DNA of 32,897 bases from Clostridiales bacterium (GCA_021201035.1 JAJQFQ010000092.1:1-32897); one strand, 5' to 3'. Shown: positions 23,913 through 32,200, numbered from the stretch's first letter. The notes: generated from the letters alone by a model not told the origin. A program made the numbers and translations.

Positions 23913-26810
23913 TCAGACATGTATTCGTCTTCTGCGGCCCAGGAAGAACAGAAGTCCTGCAGCTGCGCACATTGCCAGACCCACGACAGTGTACATTCCA
24001 GTACCCATGCCGCCGGAATTCGGCAGCTCGTAGCCGGCCGTATTTGTGGCAGTTACAGACACAGAGTTAGATGTCCGGCTGACCTCATGAGAAGAATAAC
24101 TCAGGTTATAACCATCCGGAGCCTTGACCTCCACCAGATAATAGCTGTCCTGAGTCAAATCCGTCCAGGTTATTTTGCCGTCATCATCGGTTGTCTGCAC
24201 GCTGTACAAATACCAGACAACTGCCTTCGATCCCTCACCGACTGTAATCTGCTTTTCCGGTTGGACAGACAGTGCGTCATAGTCCGCATCAGCTATTTGC
24301 TTATCGCTATCCTTTGTGTACAGGGCAAACACCGCGCCTTTCAGCATCGTAGTGTAATCCTCAGCCGTATCATCGTAGCTGTCAGCATCCACCTTCGTCA
24401 GTGTAAGATCCCAAACATTGCATGTATTGGAAGCAGTAAGATACAGCGTCTTATCCCGGTCATAGGTAAATGTATAGGAACTGCCGTTCGTCGTGTCCCC
24501 TGAGGTTCCGTTTGCGGCTCCCCATGATTTAAAGGTGTAGGTATCATTATCCGGATACTCTGCAATCGTATATATTTGACCCTGCGTCCATGTCCAGCCG
24601 CTCCATTCCGAACCGCTGAGGGACAGGTATCCGGAGTCAGAATTACCCTCCTCTACAGTCACTTTAAATTCCTTGTATTTTATACCTCTTGCATCCAGTG
24701 CACTTTTCAATGCTTCGAGACTTTCATAACTGTTATCGTCACTGTCCTTTAACTCACTGCCCTCGTATACGATAAAGGAAAACTCTGTATCTTCCGAAGC
24801 CGTATAAGAATTGCCGTCCAGATCAACCAGCTTTTTCTCCAGTTTCGGCGCGGAAGGCACCTGCACGCCCACCTCCAACGGCATTGCACTCAGCCAGATC
24901 TCACTTGATCCCGAAACATTCATCGTATAGTCATAACCGAAATTATTCCAGGCTGTCAGTCCGGGATCCGGATATTCTCTGGTTGTTTCATCCGTCTTTA
25001 CCTGTGCGTCAAAGCTGATCGATACCGTAGCTCCAGCTGGAATGATCGTGCCCGTGCTGTCCTTGATAATAATCCGGATTGCCGTTACTGTATCAATTGT
25101 CCCGCCATTACTATCGGTAGCGTATACACTGTCATTGATCCACTTGTCATTTAAAGATACAACGCCGTGTTCATCCTCAACAGCAGTAAAATAATCAGCG
25201 ATTGAGATTTTACTGTACTCGATTGTGTAGTAAATTTCCGTGCCGGCAGCAGGCTCTGATGCCTGATACGCATTCAGCGAATATATGTATGTGGTAACTG
25301 TATTCCCTTTTTCATCTGTAGTTGTAGATGTTCCCAGGTAAGACAGCGAACTGCTGTCAATTTTCTTCGGTGATGTTATCACAATCTGGAAGTTCGGATC
25401 ATCCGCCAGCTGCACAGCATACTCACTGCCTCTGGCTGTCGTGTCATATGTCATATGGTCGCCAACCGCTGGAAGATTGTCAATCACGACCAGTTCTGTC
25501 ATCGCATAATCCGAGCTGTCGTTTTTTACAGACAACGTGTATGTGAAGATACTGTCCTGACTGCTAAGAACAATACTGTTTTCTTCCTCCCCGGACACCG
25601 CTGCAGAACTCAAACCCTTTTCCTGAACCGTCTTCCACGCGCTGGTTGACGAGCCGGTTGACACTGTCACAGCAGACGTTGCATACACACCGGAGCCATC
25701 TGATGTTATTTTTCCCGACTGGACATAATCAAAATCCTGAAGTACAGGAGTCAGCGTCACTGAATTCAGATAGGTTTTATTCTGGTAGTTACCCGTCGGA
25801 TTGTATGACGCATATCCCAGCGTAAGATAACCGCCTTCCGGAATTGACCATACCGTGTCGGTAAAGCCGATCTCTAAAACAACATCGCCGTCGTCGCTCA
25901 GGGAAAGCTTCACCGTAAATTCTCCGTTCACACCGGGTATCGTGACTGCATTGCCGCCCACCGTGACCGAAGCAGCTGTAGTTCCCTTACTGCCTTCATA
26001 CGAAATCTCTACCGTGTCTCCGTCAGACAGTGAAACCACGTCTTCCGCATCCGGAAATGTAAACAGGGTTCTGGAATCGTTTGTCGTTCCGGTAGAATCC
26101 ACGATTGTGTAGGTGACATCCTCTGTAAACACATATGGTTCCGGCATAACGTCTGTCACCGTATAATCATAGATAGCCATCGTCCCACTGTTCGACAATG
26201 TTGCTTCCCAGTATATAACAGCACCCGCATTGACGGAATTTTCATAGGTCTGCACGGTTTTATCCGAATTCGTCACATAACAATAGCCTACCGTCTGTTT
26301 GGCGGCTCCCGGAACGATATTTCCGCGGCTGACCGTCACGCTCGACACCAGCCAGTTTTCGTTTCCTGTTCCGTCATCATAGCTGATCTCACTGCTGTTT
26401 TGTACCGTCGTGGATCCGTCGTTCGTATTCCCATTGTACCACCGGGTAATACCTCCATCCACACTGAAGTCCTTTCCGGAGACACTATGATTCTCTGCAG
26501 CATTCACACCGTCTGCATTATTATAATTGGTGTAGGACATCGCGATCGTATTTTTCGCGTTATCTTCCGTGTTGGCATACGTATCTATCTGGCAAATATA
26601 ACCAAATACAATAGATTCCCCGTGATCCAGGTAATACTGACCGGCATCCTCATCGTATTTGATGGAATATGTTCCCCCGTCGCCTGCTCCGATTGTAAAT
26701 ATCAGCGTACCGTCACCCGACACCTGAGCCGTCACGGAAGCGCTCATATACGTCACACCGGTCTCCTGTTCGATCAGCCAGTGATTCGCGCTTGTATCAG
26801 CGCTGCTCAC
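23913..26810 (-). CDS. Sortase-anchored adhesin with SpaA/Cna-B and DUF11-type domains, C-terminal major part
   Basis: This is the C-terminal 965 residues of a larger surface protein whose N-terminal parts lie in other frames upstream. It consists of beta-rich, Thr, Ser, Asp and Gly rich repeats. An isopeptide-type domain of the DUF11 class ends with SAMPLEVGVQVPSAPKLEKKLVD. A Cna-B/SpaA domain is recognisable at about 815-925 (LTLTKVDADSYDD, AVFALYTKD, YYLVEVKAPDGYNLS). It ends with a cell-wall sorting signal: YELPNSGG, a hydrophobic helix, and RRRRIHV. LPNSGG departs from canonical LPXTG at Thr (Ser). No ATG or ribosome site marks its beginning (GTG at 26810), and the frame is open upstream to about 26840. 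Confidence 0.8.
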   Translation of the reverse strand: MSSADTSANHWLIEQETGVTYMSASVTAQVSGDGTLIFTIGAGDGGTYSIKYDEDAGQYYLDHGESIVFGYICQIDTYANTEDNAKNTIAMSYTNYNNADGVNAAENHSVSGKDFSVDGGITRWYNGNTNDGSTTVQNSSEISYDDGTGNENWLVSSVTVSRGNIVPGAAKQTVGYCYVTNSDKTVQTYENSVNAGAVIYWEATLSNSGTMAIYDYTVTDVMPEPYVFTEDVTYTIVDSTGTTNDSRTLFTFPDAEDVVSLSDGDTVEISYEGSKGTTAASVTVGGNAVTIPGVNGEFTVKLSLSDDGDVVLEIGFTDTVWSIPEGGYLTLGYASYNPTGNYQNKTYLNSVTLTPVLQDFDYVQSGKITSDGSGVYATSAVTVSTGSSTSAWKTVQEKGLSSAAVSGEEENSIVLSSQDSIFTYTLSVKNDSSDYAMTELVVIDNLPAVGDHMTYDTTARGSEYAVQLADDPNFQIVITSPKKIDSSSLSYLGTSTTTDEKGNTVTTYIYSLNAYQASEPAAGTEIYYTIEYSKISIADYFTAVEDEHGVVSLNDKWINDSVYATDSNGGTIDTVTAIRIIIKDSTGTIIPAGATVSISFDAQVKTDETTREYPDPGLTAWNNFGYDYTMNVSGSSEIWLSAMPLEVGVQVPSAPKLEKKLVDLDGNSYTASEDTEFSFIVYEGSELKDSDDNSYESLEALKSALDARGIKYKEFKVTVEEGNSDSGYLSLSGSEWSGWTWTQGQIYTIAEYPDNDTYTFKSWGAANGTSGDTTNGSSYTFTYDRDKTLYLTASNTCNVWDLTLTKVDADSYDDTAEDYTTMLKGAVFALYTKDSDKQIADADYDALSVQPEKQITVGEGSKAVVWYLYSVQTTDDDGKITWTDLTQDSYYLVEVKAPDGYNLSYSSHEVSRTSNSVSVTATNTAGYELPNSGGMGTGMYTVVGLAMCAAAGLLFFLGRRRRIHV

Positions 26811-27109
26811 GGTAGTTCCCGATCGCTCTTTGCTGAAATGTAAGCAAGTCTGCCATCACTTCTTATGTCACCCGTTGCACCCATCATTACATATGTGAAT
26901 CCCTCCGGCAAAGTATCATAGAGATCATTGATATATAGCCTGGAGTAAGCATCGTTGTAAAGTTCCACATAATACCAGACATACCGGTAAACACTATCCT
27001 CATTATTATAATTTTCTCTGCTTGAACCGCTCGGATAAAGGTTTATGTTTCCGCTTGTCTCTTTAATACTGCTGCTGCTCTGTGCAAGCGTGTAGACACC
27101 CTTAGTCAA
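26807..27109 (-). pseudogene. Middle fragment of the minus-strand adhesin, other frame
   Basis: This frame continues the adhesin with TKGVYTLAQSSSSIKETSGN, VYRYVWYYVELYND and LYDTLPEGFTYVMMGATGD, ending SDRELP. The last is a typical adhesin DUF11 segment (LPEGFTYV). From about 26834 the next frame reads KERSGTTVSSAD, so a one-base shift of -1 type joins them. No ribosome site precedes the fragment. It is therefore not an independent gene. Confidence 0.7.
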
Positions 27110-27165
27110 GACTCACTTCCGGTGATGTGGTTAGTATCTTACCGGACGGGATTTCCACCCGCTAG
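27105..27165 (-). other. Structured insert at the adhesin break, possibly a group II intron fragment
   Basis: The minus strand reads TAGCGGGTGGAAATCCCGTC, then TCCGGT and, 22 bases later, ACCGGA. Stems are formed by CGGG/CCCG and TCCGGT/ACCGGA. The pattern resembles segments of domain I of bacterial group II introns, but I cannot confirm it. The insert splits the adhesin into two frames and carries in-frame stops. In the other direction its plus strand has a short open frame (see finding). Confidence 0.3.
27157..27164 (+). repeat. Octamer ACCCGCTA, copy A
   Basis: The octamer occurs here, at the break in the minus-strand adhesin frame, and again at 27586-27593 in direct orientation, exactly at the junction with the plus-strand adhesin. 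The pair encloses 429 bases, divisible by three. Confidence 0.45.
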
Positions 27166-27590
27166 ATGTTACGACCTTCGCTGGACGCATTGCCCGACCC
27201 CAGAACATAGTATTCAACCGCATCGGCGCCTTCACCAATGGCAACTGTCGTCACACCGGCTCCGGACCAGGTCGGTTCCGTTGCCGTCGGAGTCCAGATG
27301 TTAGCTGCAATACTGCTGTTGCTGCCGTTTAAACTGACCGGTACCAGAAGGTACTGGCTGCCGTACAGATCATCTACCATCGCCAGATCATCATAAGAAC
27401 CGTCGCCGTAATGGGTAAATGTCAGCTCATAGGTGAGCGCATCGCCATCCTCAGCAGAAACAGAACTGTCAAGCTGATTGCCCTCACTGTCATAGACAGA
27501 CTTCCCGATCCACGATTCCCGTTTCACGGAAGCGGATACAGAACCGGTCTTTGTTATCTGTTTTCCGCTCGGATCATACAGATATACCCG
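27162..27590 (-). pseudogene. Upstream fragment of the minus-strand adhesin, lacking its N-terminus
   Basis: The frame runs from the junction (27590) to a stop at 27162: VYLYDPSGKQITKTGSVSAS, then WIGKSVYDSEGNQLD, LTYELTFTHYGDGSYDDL and DDLYGSQYLLVPVS. It is a DUF11-type ectodomain region with no signal peptide, start codon or ribosome site. A TAG codon at 27591-27593 closes the frame upstream, precisely at the octamer repeat. It is thus the N-terminal remnant of the same adhesin as the following fragments. Confidence 0.65.
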
Positions 27591-27593
27591 CTA
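27586..27593 (+). repeat. Octamer ACCCGCTA, copy B
   Basis: Direct repeat of 27157-27164, at the border where homology to the plus-strand adhesin starts (TRYGEWAGN). Confidence 0.45.
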
Positions 27594-30096
27594 CGGTGAG
27601 TGGGCCGGCAATGTTTATGGTGATTGGGATGCGATGTTTGTTTCTTTCTGTCTGTATTATTCAGGCATTTCGATGGAAGATTTTCCGGAAGTGACCGGCG
27701 CCTATGCATGGTCTGTCTTGCTGCAGGACGAAGGGTTATATGTAGATGCTGCCGATTATCAGCCGGTGACCGGAGATCTCGTCTTCCTTGATACAGATGA
27801 AGACGATAAAATCGACCGAACCGGTATTGTGGTGCAGATTGATACGGAAATGGACGAAAACGAAGCGGAGATTATTACAAAACTGTATGTGATTGAAGGC
27901 GATTACGTGGAATCAGAGGATGAAAACGATGCGGTTTGCCGGATAGAATATGAGATAGATGACGCCGGAATCATCGGTTACGGTGTTCTTCCGGAACAGG
28001 CAGATGCGGCAGAAGCTGATACGGATGCGGAAATAATCGTGGAAGCGGATTCTGAAAATGATGAAGCGGAGGATGGTGAAAGTGAAGCGGAAGGTGATGA
28101 GACAGAAGCTGTCACTGTAACTCTGAGCTGTGAAGGTGAGGATTATATTGTAACTGTAGTATATGGCGCTGATGCTGCATTGCCGGATGGTACGGAGCTT
28201 TTGGTCAGTGAGTATGCTTCGGATTCCGAGAACTGGCAGAACCGCTACGAAGAAGCATCAGAACTATACGGATGGGATGATGATGCATATGATTTCCGTC
28301 TGTTTGATATCAGCCTTGTGGCTGACGGCGAGGAGGTTGAGCCCGCCGCTGAAGTGCAGGTAACCATTTCTCTTTCCGGAAAGGATGAACTGACGGAATA
28401 TACGATCACGCATTACGGAGAGGATGAGGCGGAAGAAATCGAAGCTGTATCTGATTATGCGGATGACACGCAGACCGTCAGCTTTGAAACGGACGGATTT
28501 TCAGAGTATAGCCTTACATCGGCTGCAAATCCGAATTTTACGGTGCAGTATTATGCGTGGCCGGATGTGGTGAGTACGACGGGGGTAACTGATGTTAATC
28601 TGACGGTTCTTGATACCAGTGGCGGAACATTGCCGACCAATAGTACCAGAAATAAAAAGATAGATCTTGATCTTGCAAAGACTGATTCCGGAGACTATGT
28701 GGTTGCCACAAGTGAAGAACTGACAGAAGTGTACAGCAGTGCTTCATATGATTATACAGAGGCACCGGGACTGGAGTATGTAAATAAGCTTGCAAAAAAT
28801 ACCGGATATGAGATTTCCCAAATCTGGATATTGAAGAGCGGGAAATCTTCAGACAGCACGAGTGAATCGGATTGGGACATCTACACTTATACAGAAGGAA
28901 TGGATTTTACTAATAATGCGGCAAGTGCAGACGAAAAAACTATCTTAATAAAAGATAATTCTTATATTCGGATTGTATATGATACCGTTGATGTTACGAG
29001 TGATTTTAAGGCTAATCTGTATGACTACGATATTACGGATGGAAAACTTTATACTTCAAATAGTACATCAGGAGGAACGACGACCAGCACGAGCGGGACA
29101 GTATACGTTAATACAGTACAGCAGGGTATTAACAGTGCGGGAAATTACAGCGGAACTGGTACAAAGCTTGCTTTTGGTAACAGTAATACAGGAACCGGGC
29201 TTGGAACGTTGGCTGTTGCATCGTTATCCGGAAGTACATTGAATCAGTACAACAGGTTGGGCAATTCTTCAGGAACTTACGTGGATTATGGTTGCACCTT
29301 TGGTCTTGTCACGGGATTATCGAATGGTGTGATACAGTATGCAAATGGCGTTAGTGCTCCGAATCTTTTTGATGATGGAACAGCTACAGGGAAAACAACC
29401 TACACGAATCAGAATTTGACTTTTATCAAAGAGGGGGATACTTATACTTTGACTGAAGTCAGCGGTTCCGGTGGAGTCAGAGCAACCGGACTGGAAACCT
29501 TTTCTCATTTGACCGAATATACAGATGGTGTCTCAGGAAATATTAATATTTATACGAATAACTTCTGGCCAATGGATGTGGTTTCCCATGACAATCAGGA
29601 TTTATTGTTTGGCGATGCTTATTTATATGCAAATGGACTGAAAAAATATATTAATTCTTTTACAGGAGCAAATCTTCCAATTAGTGATGACAGCAAGGCT
29701 CACAACAGCTACTTTGGCATGCAGTATTCTGTCGACTTTACACTGACATCGGACTATGTCGGCCCGTTGAATTATTATTTCTTCGGTGATGATGATATGT
29801 GGGTTTTCCTGACGGATTCCAACGGGAACAGTAGGTTGGTCTGCGATATCGGAGGTGTTCATTCTTCGGTTGGCGAGTATGTCAATCTTTGGGATTATAT
29901 TGATAAGGGATCTTCCGATACTTATACACTTACTTTCTATTATACTGAACGCGGTGCTTCCGGTTCAACCTGTTACATGCGCTTTACGCTTCCATCAGTG
30001 ACATCATCGACACCGGTACAGGATACCGGTACCTTGCGGGTGGAAAAAAAGTGCAGGCTGACAGCAGTAATGATGACAGCTTTGATTTTAATCTGA
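27586..30096 (+). CDS. Fibro-slime-domain adhesin with degenerate CHAP-like N-terminus (5' truncated, 3' frame end)
   Basis: A large surface protein in the opposite direction. Sequence likeness begins at TRYGEWAGNVYGDWDAMFVSFCLYYSG, a CHAP/NlpC-type start found in big clostridial adhesins. Cys is retained, but the position that is usually His reads DRTGIV, so hydrolase activity is doubtful. An acidic Glu/Asp-rich linker follows (about residues 125-160), then a beta domain with GTELLVSEYASDS, and near the end a fibro-slime-type domain (NYYFFGDDDMWVFLTDSNG, CDIGGVHSSVGEYVNLWDY). No start codon with ribosome site or signal peptide is visible, so the 5' end is missing. The frame ends at 30096 after an A-tract; the anchor continues in the -1 frame. 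Confidence 0.7.
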   Translation, partial: TRYGEWAGNVYGDWDAMFVSFCLYYSGISMEDFPEVTGAYAWSVLLQDEGLYVDAADYQPVTGDLVFLDTDEDDKIDRTGIVVQIDTEMDENEAEIITKLYVIEGDYVESEDENDAVCRIEYEIDDAGIIGYGVLPEQADAAEADTDAEIIVEADSENDEAEDGESEAEGDETEAVTVTLSCEGEDYIVTVVYGADAALPDGTELLVSEYASDSENWQNRYEEASELYGWDDDAYDFRLFDISLVADGEEVEPAAEVQVTISLSGKDELTEYTITHYGEDEAEEIEAVSDYADDTQTVSFETDGFSEYSLTSAANPNFTVQYYAWPDVVSTTGVTDVNLTVLDTSGGTLPTNSTRNKKIDLDLAKTDSGDYVVATSEELTEVYSSASYDYTEAPGLEYVNKLAKNTGYEISQIWILKSGKSSDSTSESDWDIYTYTEGMDFTNNAASADEKTILIKDNSYIRIVYDTVDVTSDFKANLYDYDITDGKLYTSNSTSGGTTTSTSGTVYVNTVQQGINSAGNYSGTGTKLAFGNSNTGTGLGTLAVASLSGSTLNQYNRLGNSSGTYVDYGCTFGLVTGLSNGVIQYANGVSAPNLFDDGTATGKTTYTNQNLTFIKEGDTYTLTEVSGSGGVRATGLETFSHLTEYTDGVSGNINIYTNNFWPMDVVSHDNQDLLFGDAYLYANGLKKYINSFTGANLPISDDSKAHNSYFGMQYSVDFTLTSDYVGPLNYYFFGDDDMWVFLTDSNGNSRLVCDIGGVHSSVGEYVNLWDYIDKGSSDTYTLTFYYTERGASGSTCYMRFTLPSVTSSTPVQDTGTLRVEKKCRLTAVMMTALILI
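30045..30051 (+). other. A-AAA-AAG heptamer, possible -1 frameshift site
   Basis: In the adhesin's reading frame the codons are GAA AAA AAG, giving the dnaX-type slippery heptamer A AAA AAG. A -1 shift continues as GTG CAG GCT GAC, directly into the frame with the sorting signal. A missing A in the tract would look the same. Confidence 0.5.
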
Positions 30097-30515
30097 ATTT
30101 AAAAGACAGCAGCAACAATGCATTGACCGATACCTATGCCTACAATATTCACAGCGAAGACGGAACGCTGGTCAGCACGGGTACCATCACGAATAATGAT
30201 ACATTTTCACTGAAGGACGGGCAGTATATTCTTGTGAGCGGTCTGCCTGACGGAACGCAATGTACGGTGAGCGAGACTACAACAGGGTATGTAACATCTT
30301 ATACCGTAGACAGCGGAAGTAAAACGACGGGAACAGAGGCATCAGCTATCATTGAGAAGGATGAGACGGTTACGGTTCATTTTATTAATAGTGTCACATA
30401 TGAACTTCCTTCTACCGGCGGCTTCGGTACCCGGATGTTCGGACCGATTGGTCTGGCTCTCTGCGGAAGTACGGGGGTATTGCTGAATCGGTGCAGAAAA
30501 CGTTATCGTGTCTGA
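30051..30515 (+). CDS. Anchor domain of the plus-strand adhesin with LPSTGG sorting signal
   Basis: 154 residues: VQADSSNDDSFDFNLNLKD and DGQYILVSGLPDGTQCTVSE form a Cna-B-like domain often placed before the anchor, followed by NSVTYELPSTGGFGTRMFGPI, a hydrophobic stretch and RCRKRYRV. It is a sortase substrate signal. The GTG at 30051 lacks a ribosome site, so it is probably reached only through a -1 shift at the preceding heptamer, or the A7 tract is one base short. It is not a stand-alone gene. Confidence 0.65.
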   Translation: MQADSSNDDSFDFNLNLKDSSNNALTDTYAYNIHSEDGTLVSTGTITNNDTFSLKDGQYILVSGLPDGTQCTVSETTTGYVTSYTVDSGSKTTGTEASAIIEKDETVTVHFINSVTYELPSTGGFGTRMFGPIGLALCGSTGVLLNRCRKRYRV

Positions 30516-30540
30516 ATTGATTTGTGTAAATAAGTAAATG

Positions 30541-30577
30541 AAAGGGCGATGAGAGCGCATGCTCTTGCCGCCCCTTT
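30541..30577 (+). terminator. Terminator of the plus-strand adhesin
   Basis: A long imperfect stem (AAAGGGCG ... GAGAGC-GCAT-GCTCTT ... CGCCCCTTT) followed by a short T-rich stretch lies 25 bases after the adhesin stop. Confidence 0.65.
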
Positions 30578-30731
30578 TCGTTTGCGCCGCATACATTGAT
30601 TGGCGTATTTTAATGGGTCTGAGGTGTACCTCTTCGGGAATAATGTTTCGTTTTCCACCGCCAGCAAGTTTTTTTCGCCGGAAATCCCTTGAAAACTTTT
30701 GCCCATTAAAGCATATAATAATCATGTGATT

Positions 30732-30827
30732 GTTACCCTTAACAGCTTTTACCCACTTGGGGTTAGCGATGGTGACATTGATTTCATCTTCCAGAAGATT
30801 AAAGACGGGAATTCTTACTGTACGGTC
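30732..30827 (-). pseudogene. IS110-family transposase remnant
   Basis: The minus strand encodes TVRIPVFNLLEDEINVTIANPKWVKAVKGN in one frame, matching the conserved N-terminal catalytic region of IS110-type transposases (the IANPKWVKAVKGN block). It is cut off on both sides by stops or unrelated sequence. The gap 30578-30855 otherwise contains nothing I can recognise. Confidence 0.7.
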
Positions 30828-30855
30828 TTACGAGCCACTTATTTGCGCTTGAAAG

Positions 30856-31158
30856 ATGGGGCTTGAAACAAACGGCGGAGATGCAATGGACAGTGTCGAG
30901 TTTGCCGACGGAAGCGTTGTTGATCTTTCTGACTATGTACCGCAGAGATCCGGTTATGATTTTGACGGCTGGTATGCGGATCAGGCTTTGACGGAGTCCG
31001 TAACATCGGTAACGCTGGATGCAGATAAAACCGTGTACGCCAAATGGACAGAAAAAAAGGCAGAGAGTCCGGCTCAGACATACACAGCTCAGATACTGAA
31101 TCGGGTATACAGGGTTGTTCAGCAGATATGCTCCTTTTTGACGAGGATATTTCGTTAA
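30856..31158 (+). pseudogene. C-terminal fragment of an InlB B-repeat surface protein
   Basis: Residues VEFADGSVVDLSDYVPQRSGYDFDGWYAD and SVTLDADKTVYAKWTEKK form one Listeria-Bacteroides (InlB B) repeat. The ending TAQILNRVYRVVQQICSFLTRIFR could be the natural C-terminus. The GTG/ATG at its beginning is not preceded by a ribosome site and the N-terminal parts are missing. A further surface protein has evidently been broken here. Confidence 0.65.
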
Positions 31159-31269
31159 CCGGTGACCGTGTTAATCCGGGTGAGACAATTGATGGTATTA
31201 TGTCCGGGATCAGGCGCATAAAATGTTATTGTGCCTGAAGACAATAATCGAAAAAATAATATTGATATA

Positions 31270-31303
31270 GGCGGTGAGAATGAAAACTCTCATCGCCTTT
31301 TTT
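31270..31303 (+). terminator. Rho-independent terminator
   Basis: GGCGGTGAGA/TCTCATCGCC (10 bp with one G-T) with an 8-base loop is followed by TTTTTT. It is 110 bases after the InlB-repeat fragment and probably ended that gene's transcript. Confidence 0.8.
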
Positions 31304-31406
31304 CAAAACATCAGGCAATTTACGGACTGAGAAATCGATGAAAAAACGGAATCCGAGAGATACTGTGAATTCGTCATTTGTGAAAAATATTAAACATTCG
31401 TGCCAG

Positions 31407-31685
31407 TCAGCAATAATATTGAATCTCTTTAAAGTAGTTATACCATTTTTTCTCAATTTCAGAATGCCGCGCTTCTAAAATATCCATAATGTCTCGCAGC
31501 TTTCTTTGGGGAATATGAGAGTTATTGTTACAGAGCAGGCATTTACCACTTTTTGTAATCCATATCTTTGTAGCGTTTTCTTTTGGAAAACCTTCAGATA
31601 CATGTACGTGAACAGGTTCCAGAGGCTTATTTTCATTTGACCAGAAATATATAAGATAAGAGCCTATTTTAAAAATTTGCGGCAT
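31407..31685 (-). CDS. DUF4160 domain protein
   Basis: A 92-residue protein starting MPQIFKIGSYLIYFWSNENKPLEPVHVHV, the DUF4160 signature in which IGSYxIYFWSNE and EPxHVHV recur. DUF4160 proteins are often found beside a small partner and suspected to be toxin-antitoxin components; no function is proven to my knowledge. The ATG at 31685 is 8 bases after GAAGGAGG. It overlaps the upstream partner gene by 17 bases, suggesting coupled translation. Confidence 0.75.
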   Translation of the reverse strand: MPQIFKIGSYLIYFWSNENKPLEPVHVHVSEGFPKENATKIWITKSGKCLLCNNNSHIPQRKLRDIMDILEARHSEIEKKWYNYFKEIQYYC

Positions 31686-31947
31686 TATCAAAGCCTCCTT
31701 CCCGTGCAAGGCGGATGATAACGTGTGCTACCGATTCCAAATATTCCTGGAAATATTTAATATCTTCTACAGAAAAGCCATCTATATTTTTCCATTCATA
31801 GGAAGGAAGGTAGCATTCTGCTGACTTGAATCCGCCGAATACGGGCTTCTCGAAATACACCTTTACAGTTTCCATACCGTTTTCTTCGTAGGTGTCAGAG
31901 TGAACAACTTCTGTTTGATCGGCCAGAGTCATAAATTGATACATCAT
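31669..31947 (-). CDS. Small partner protein of DUF4160
   Basis: A 92-residue protein, acidic overall (MMYQFMTLADQTEVVHSD, ECYLPSYEWKNIDGFSVEDI, ESVAHVIIRLAREGG). I do not recognise the family. It precedes and overlaps the DUF4160 gene. The ATG at 31947 lies 9 bases after AAGGAG; an upstream extension has no site. Gene size, overlap and the promoter upstream suggest a two-gene toxin-antitoxin-like module, but this is inference. Confidence 0.65.
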   Translation of the reverse strand: MMYQFMTLADQTEVVHSDTYEENGMETVKVYFEKPVFGGFKSAECYLPSYEWKNIDGFSVEDIKYFQEYLESVAHVIIRLAREGGFDNAANF

Positions 31948-32012
31948 AATAAGAATCTCCTTTCTTTCTGCGGGGAAAATATGCATGGATTGTTCCCTTT
32001 TATGCTATAACA

Positions 32013-32041
32013 CTTATACACTATACATATCGAAAAATCAA
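32013..32041 (-). promoter_or_regulatory. Promoter of the DUF4160 pair
   Basis: Minus-strand TTGATT (32036-32041) and TATAAG (32013-32018) with 17 bases between them, 66 bases before the first ATG of the pair. Confidence 0.65.
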
Positions 32042-32050
32042 GAATTATTA

Positions 32051-32200
32051 TCTCTGAGCGAGCATAATGATAACCCGCTTGTATTCCGCACCTTTGACAA
32101 AGCTCTTGCAGAGAATCCCGGAGCAACACCGATTTTTCATTCCGATCGGGGGTACCAGTACACATCGAAGGAATTTCGTCAGAAGATTATAAATGCAGGA
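32051..32200 (+). pseudogene. IS3-family transposase (integrase core) fragment
   Basis: The plus strand encodes SLSEHNDNPLVFRTFDKALA and PGATPIFHSDRGYQYTSKEFRQKIINAG, the rve integrase-core segment of IS3-type OrfB with the second catalytic Asp in HSDRG. The rest of the transposase is absent: the following residues (KLFVFLIVYL) are unrelated. The preceding residues are also not of the family. Confidence 0.8.

Noticed and set aside
27157-27593. Invertible DNA switch between the two adhesins
   Set aside because: The matching octamers are in direct, not inverted, orientation and no invertase gene is present; deletion or insertion fits better.
30342-30725. 127-residue minus-strand frame after the plus adhesin
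   Set aside because: Antisense to the LPSTGG region; no known domain, although part of it adjoins the IS110 remnant.
31226-31456. 76-residue minus-strand frame
   Set aside because: Crosses a clear terminator and overlaps the DUF4160 3' end; no ribosome site and no family.
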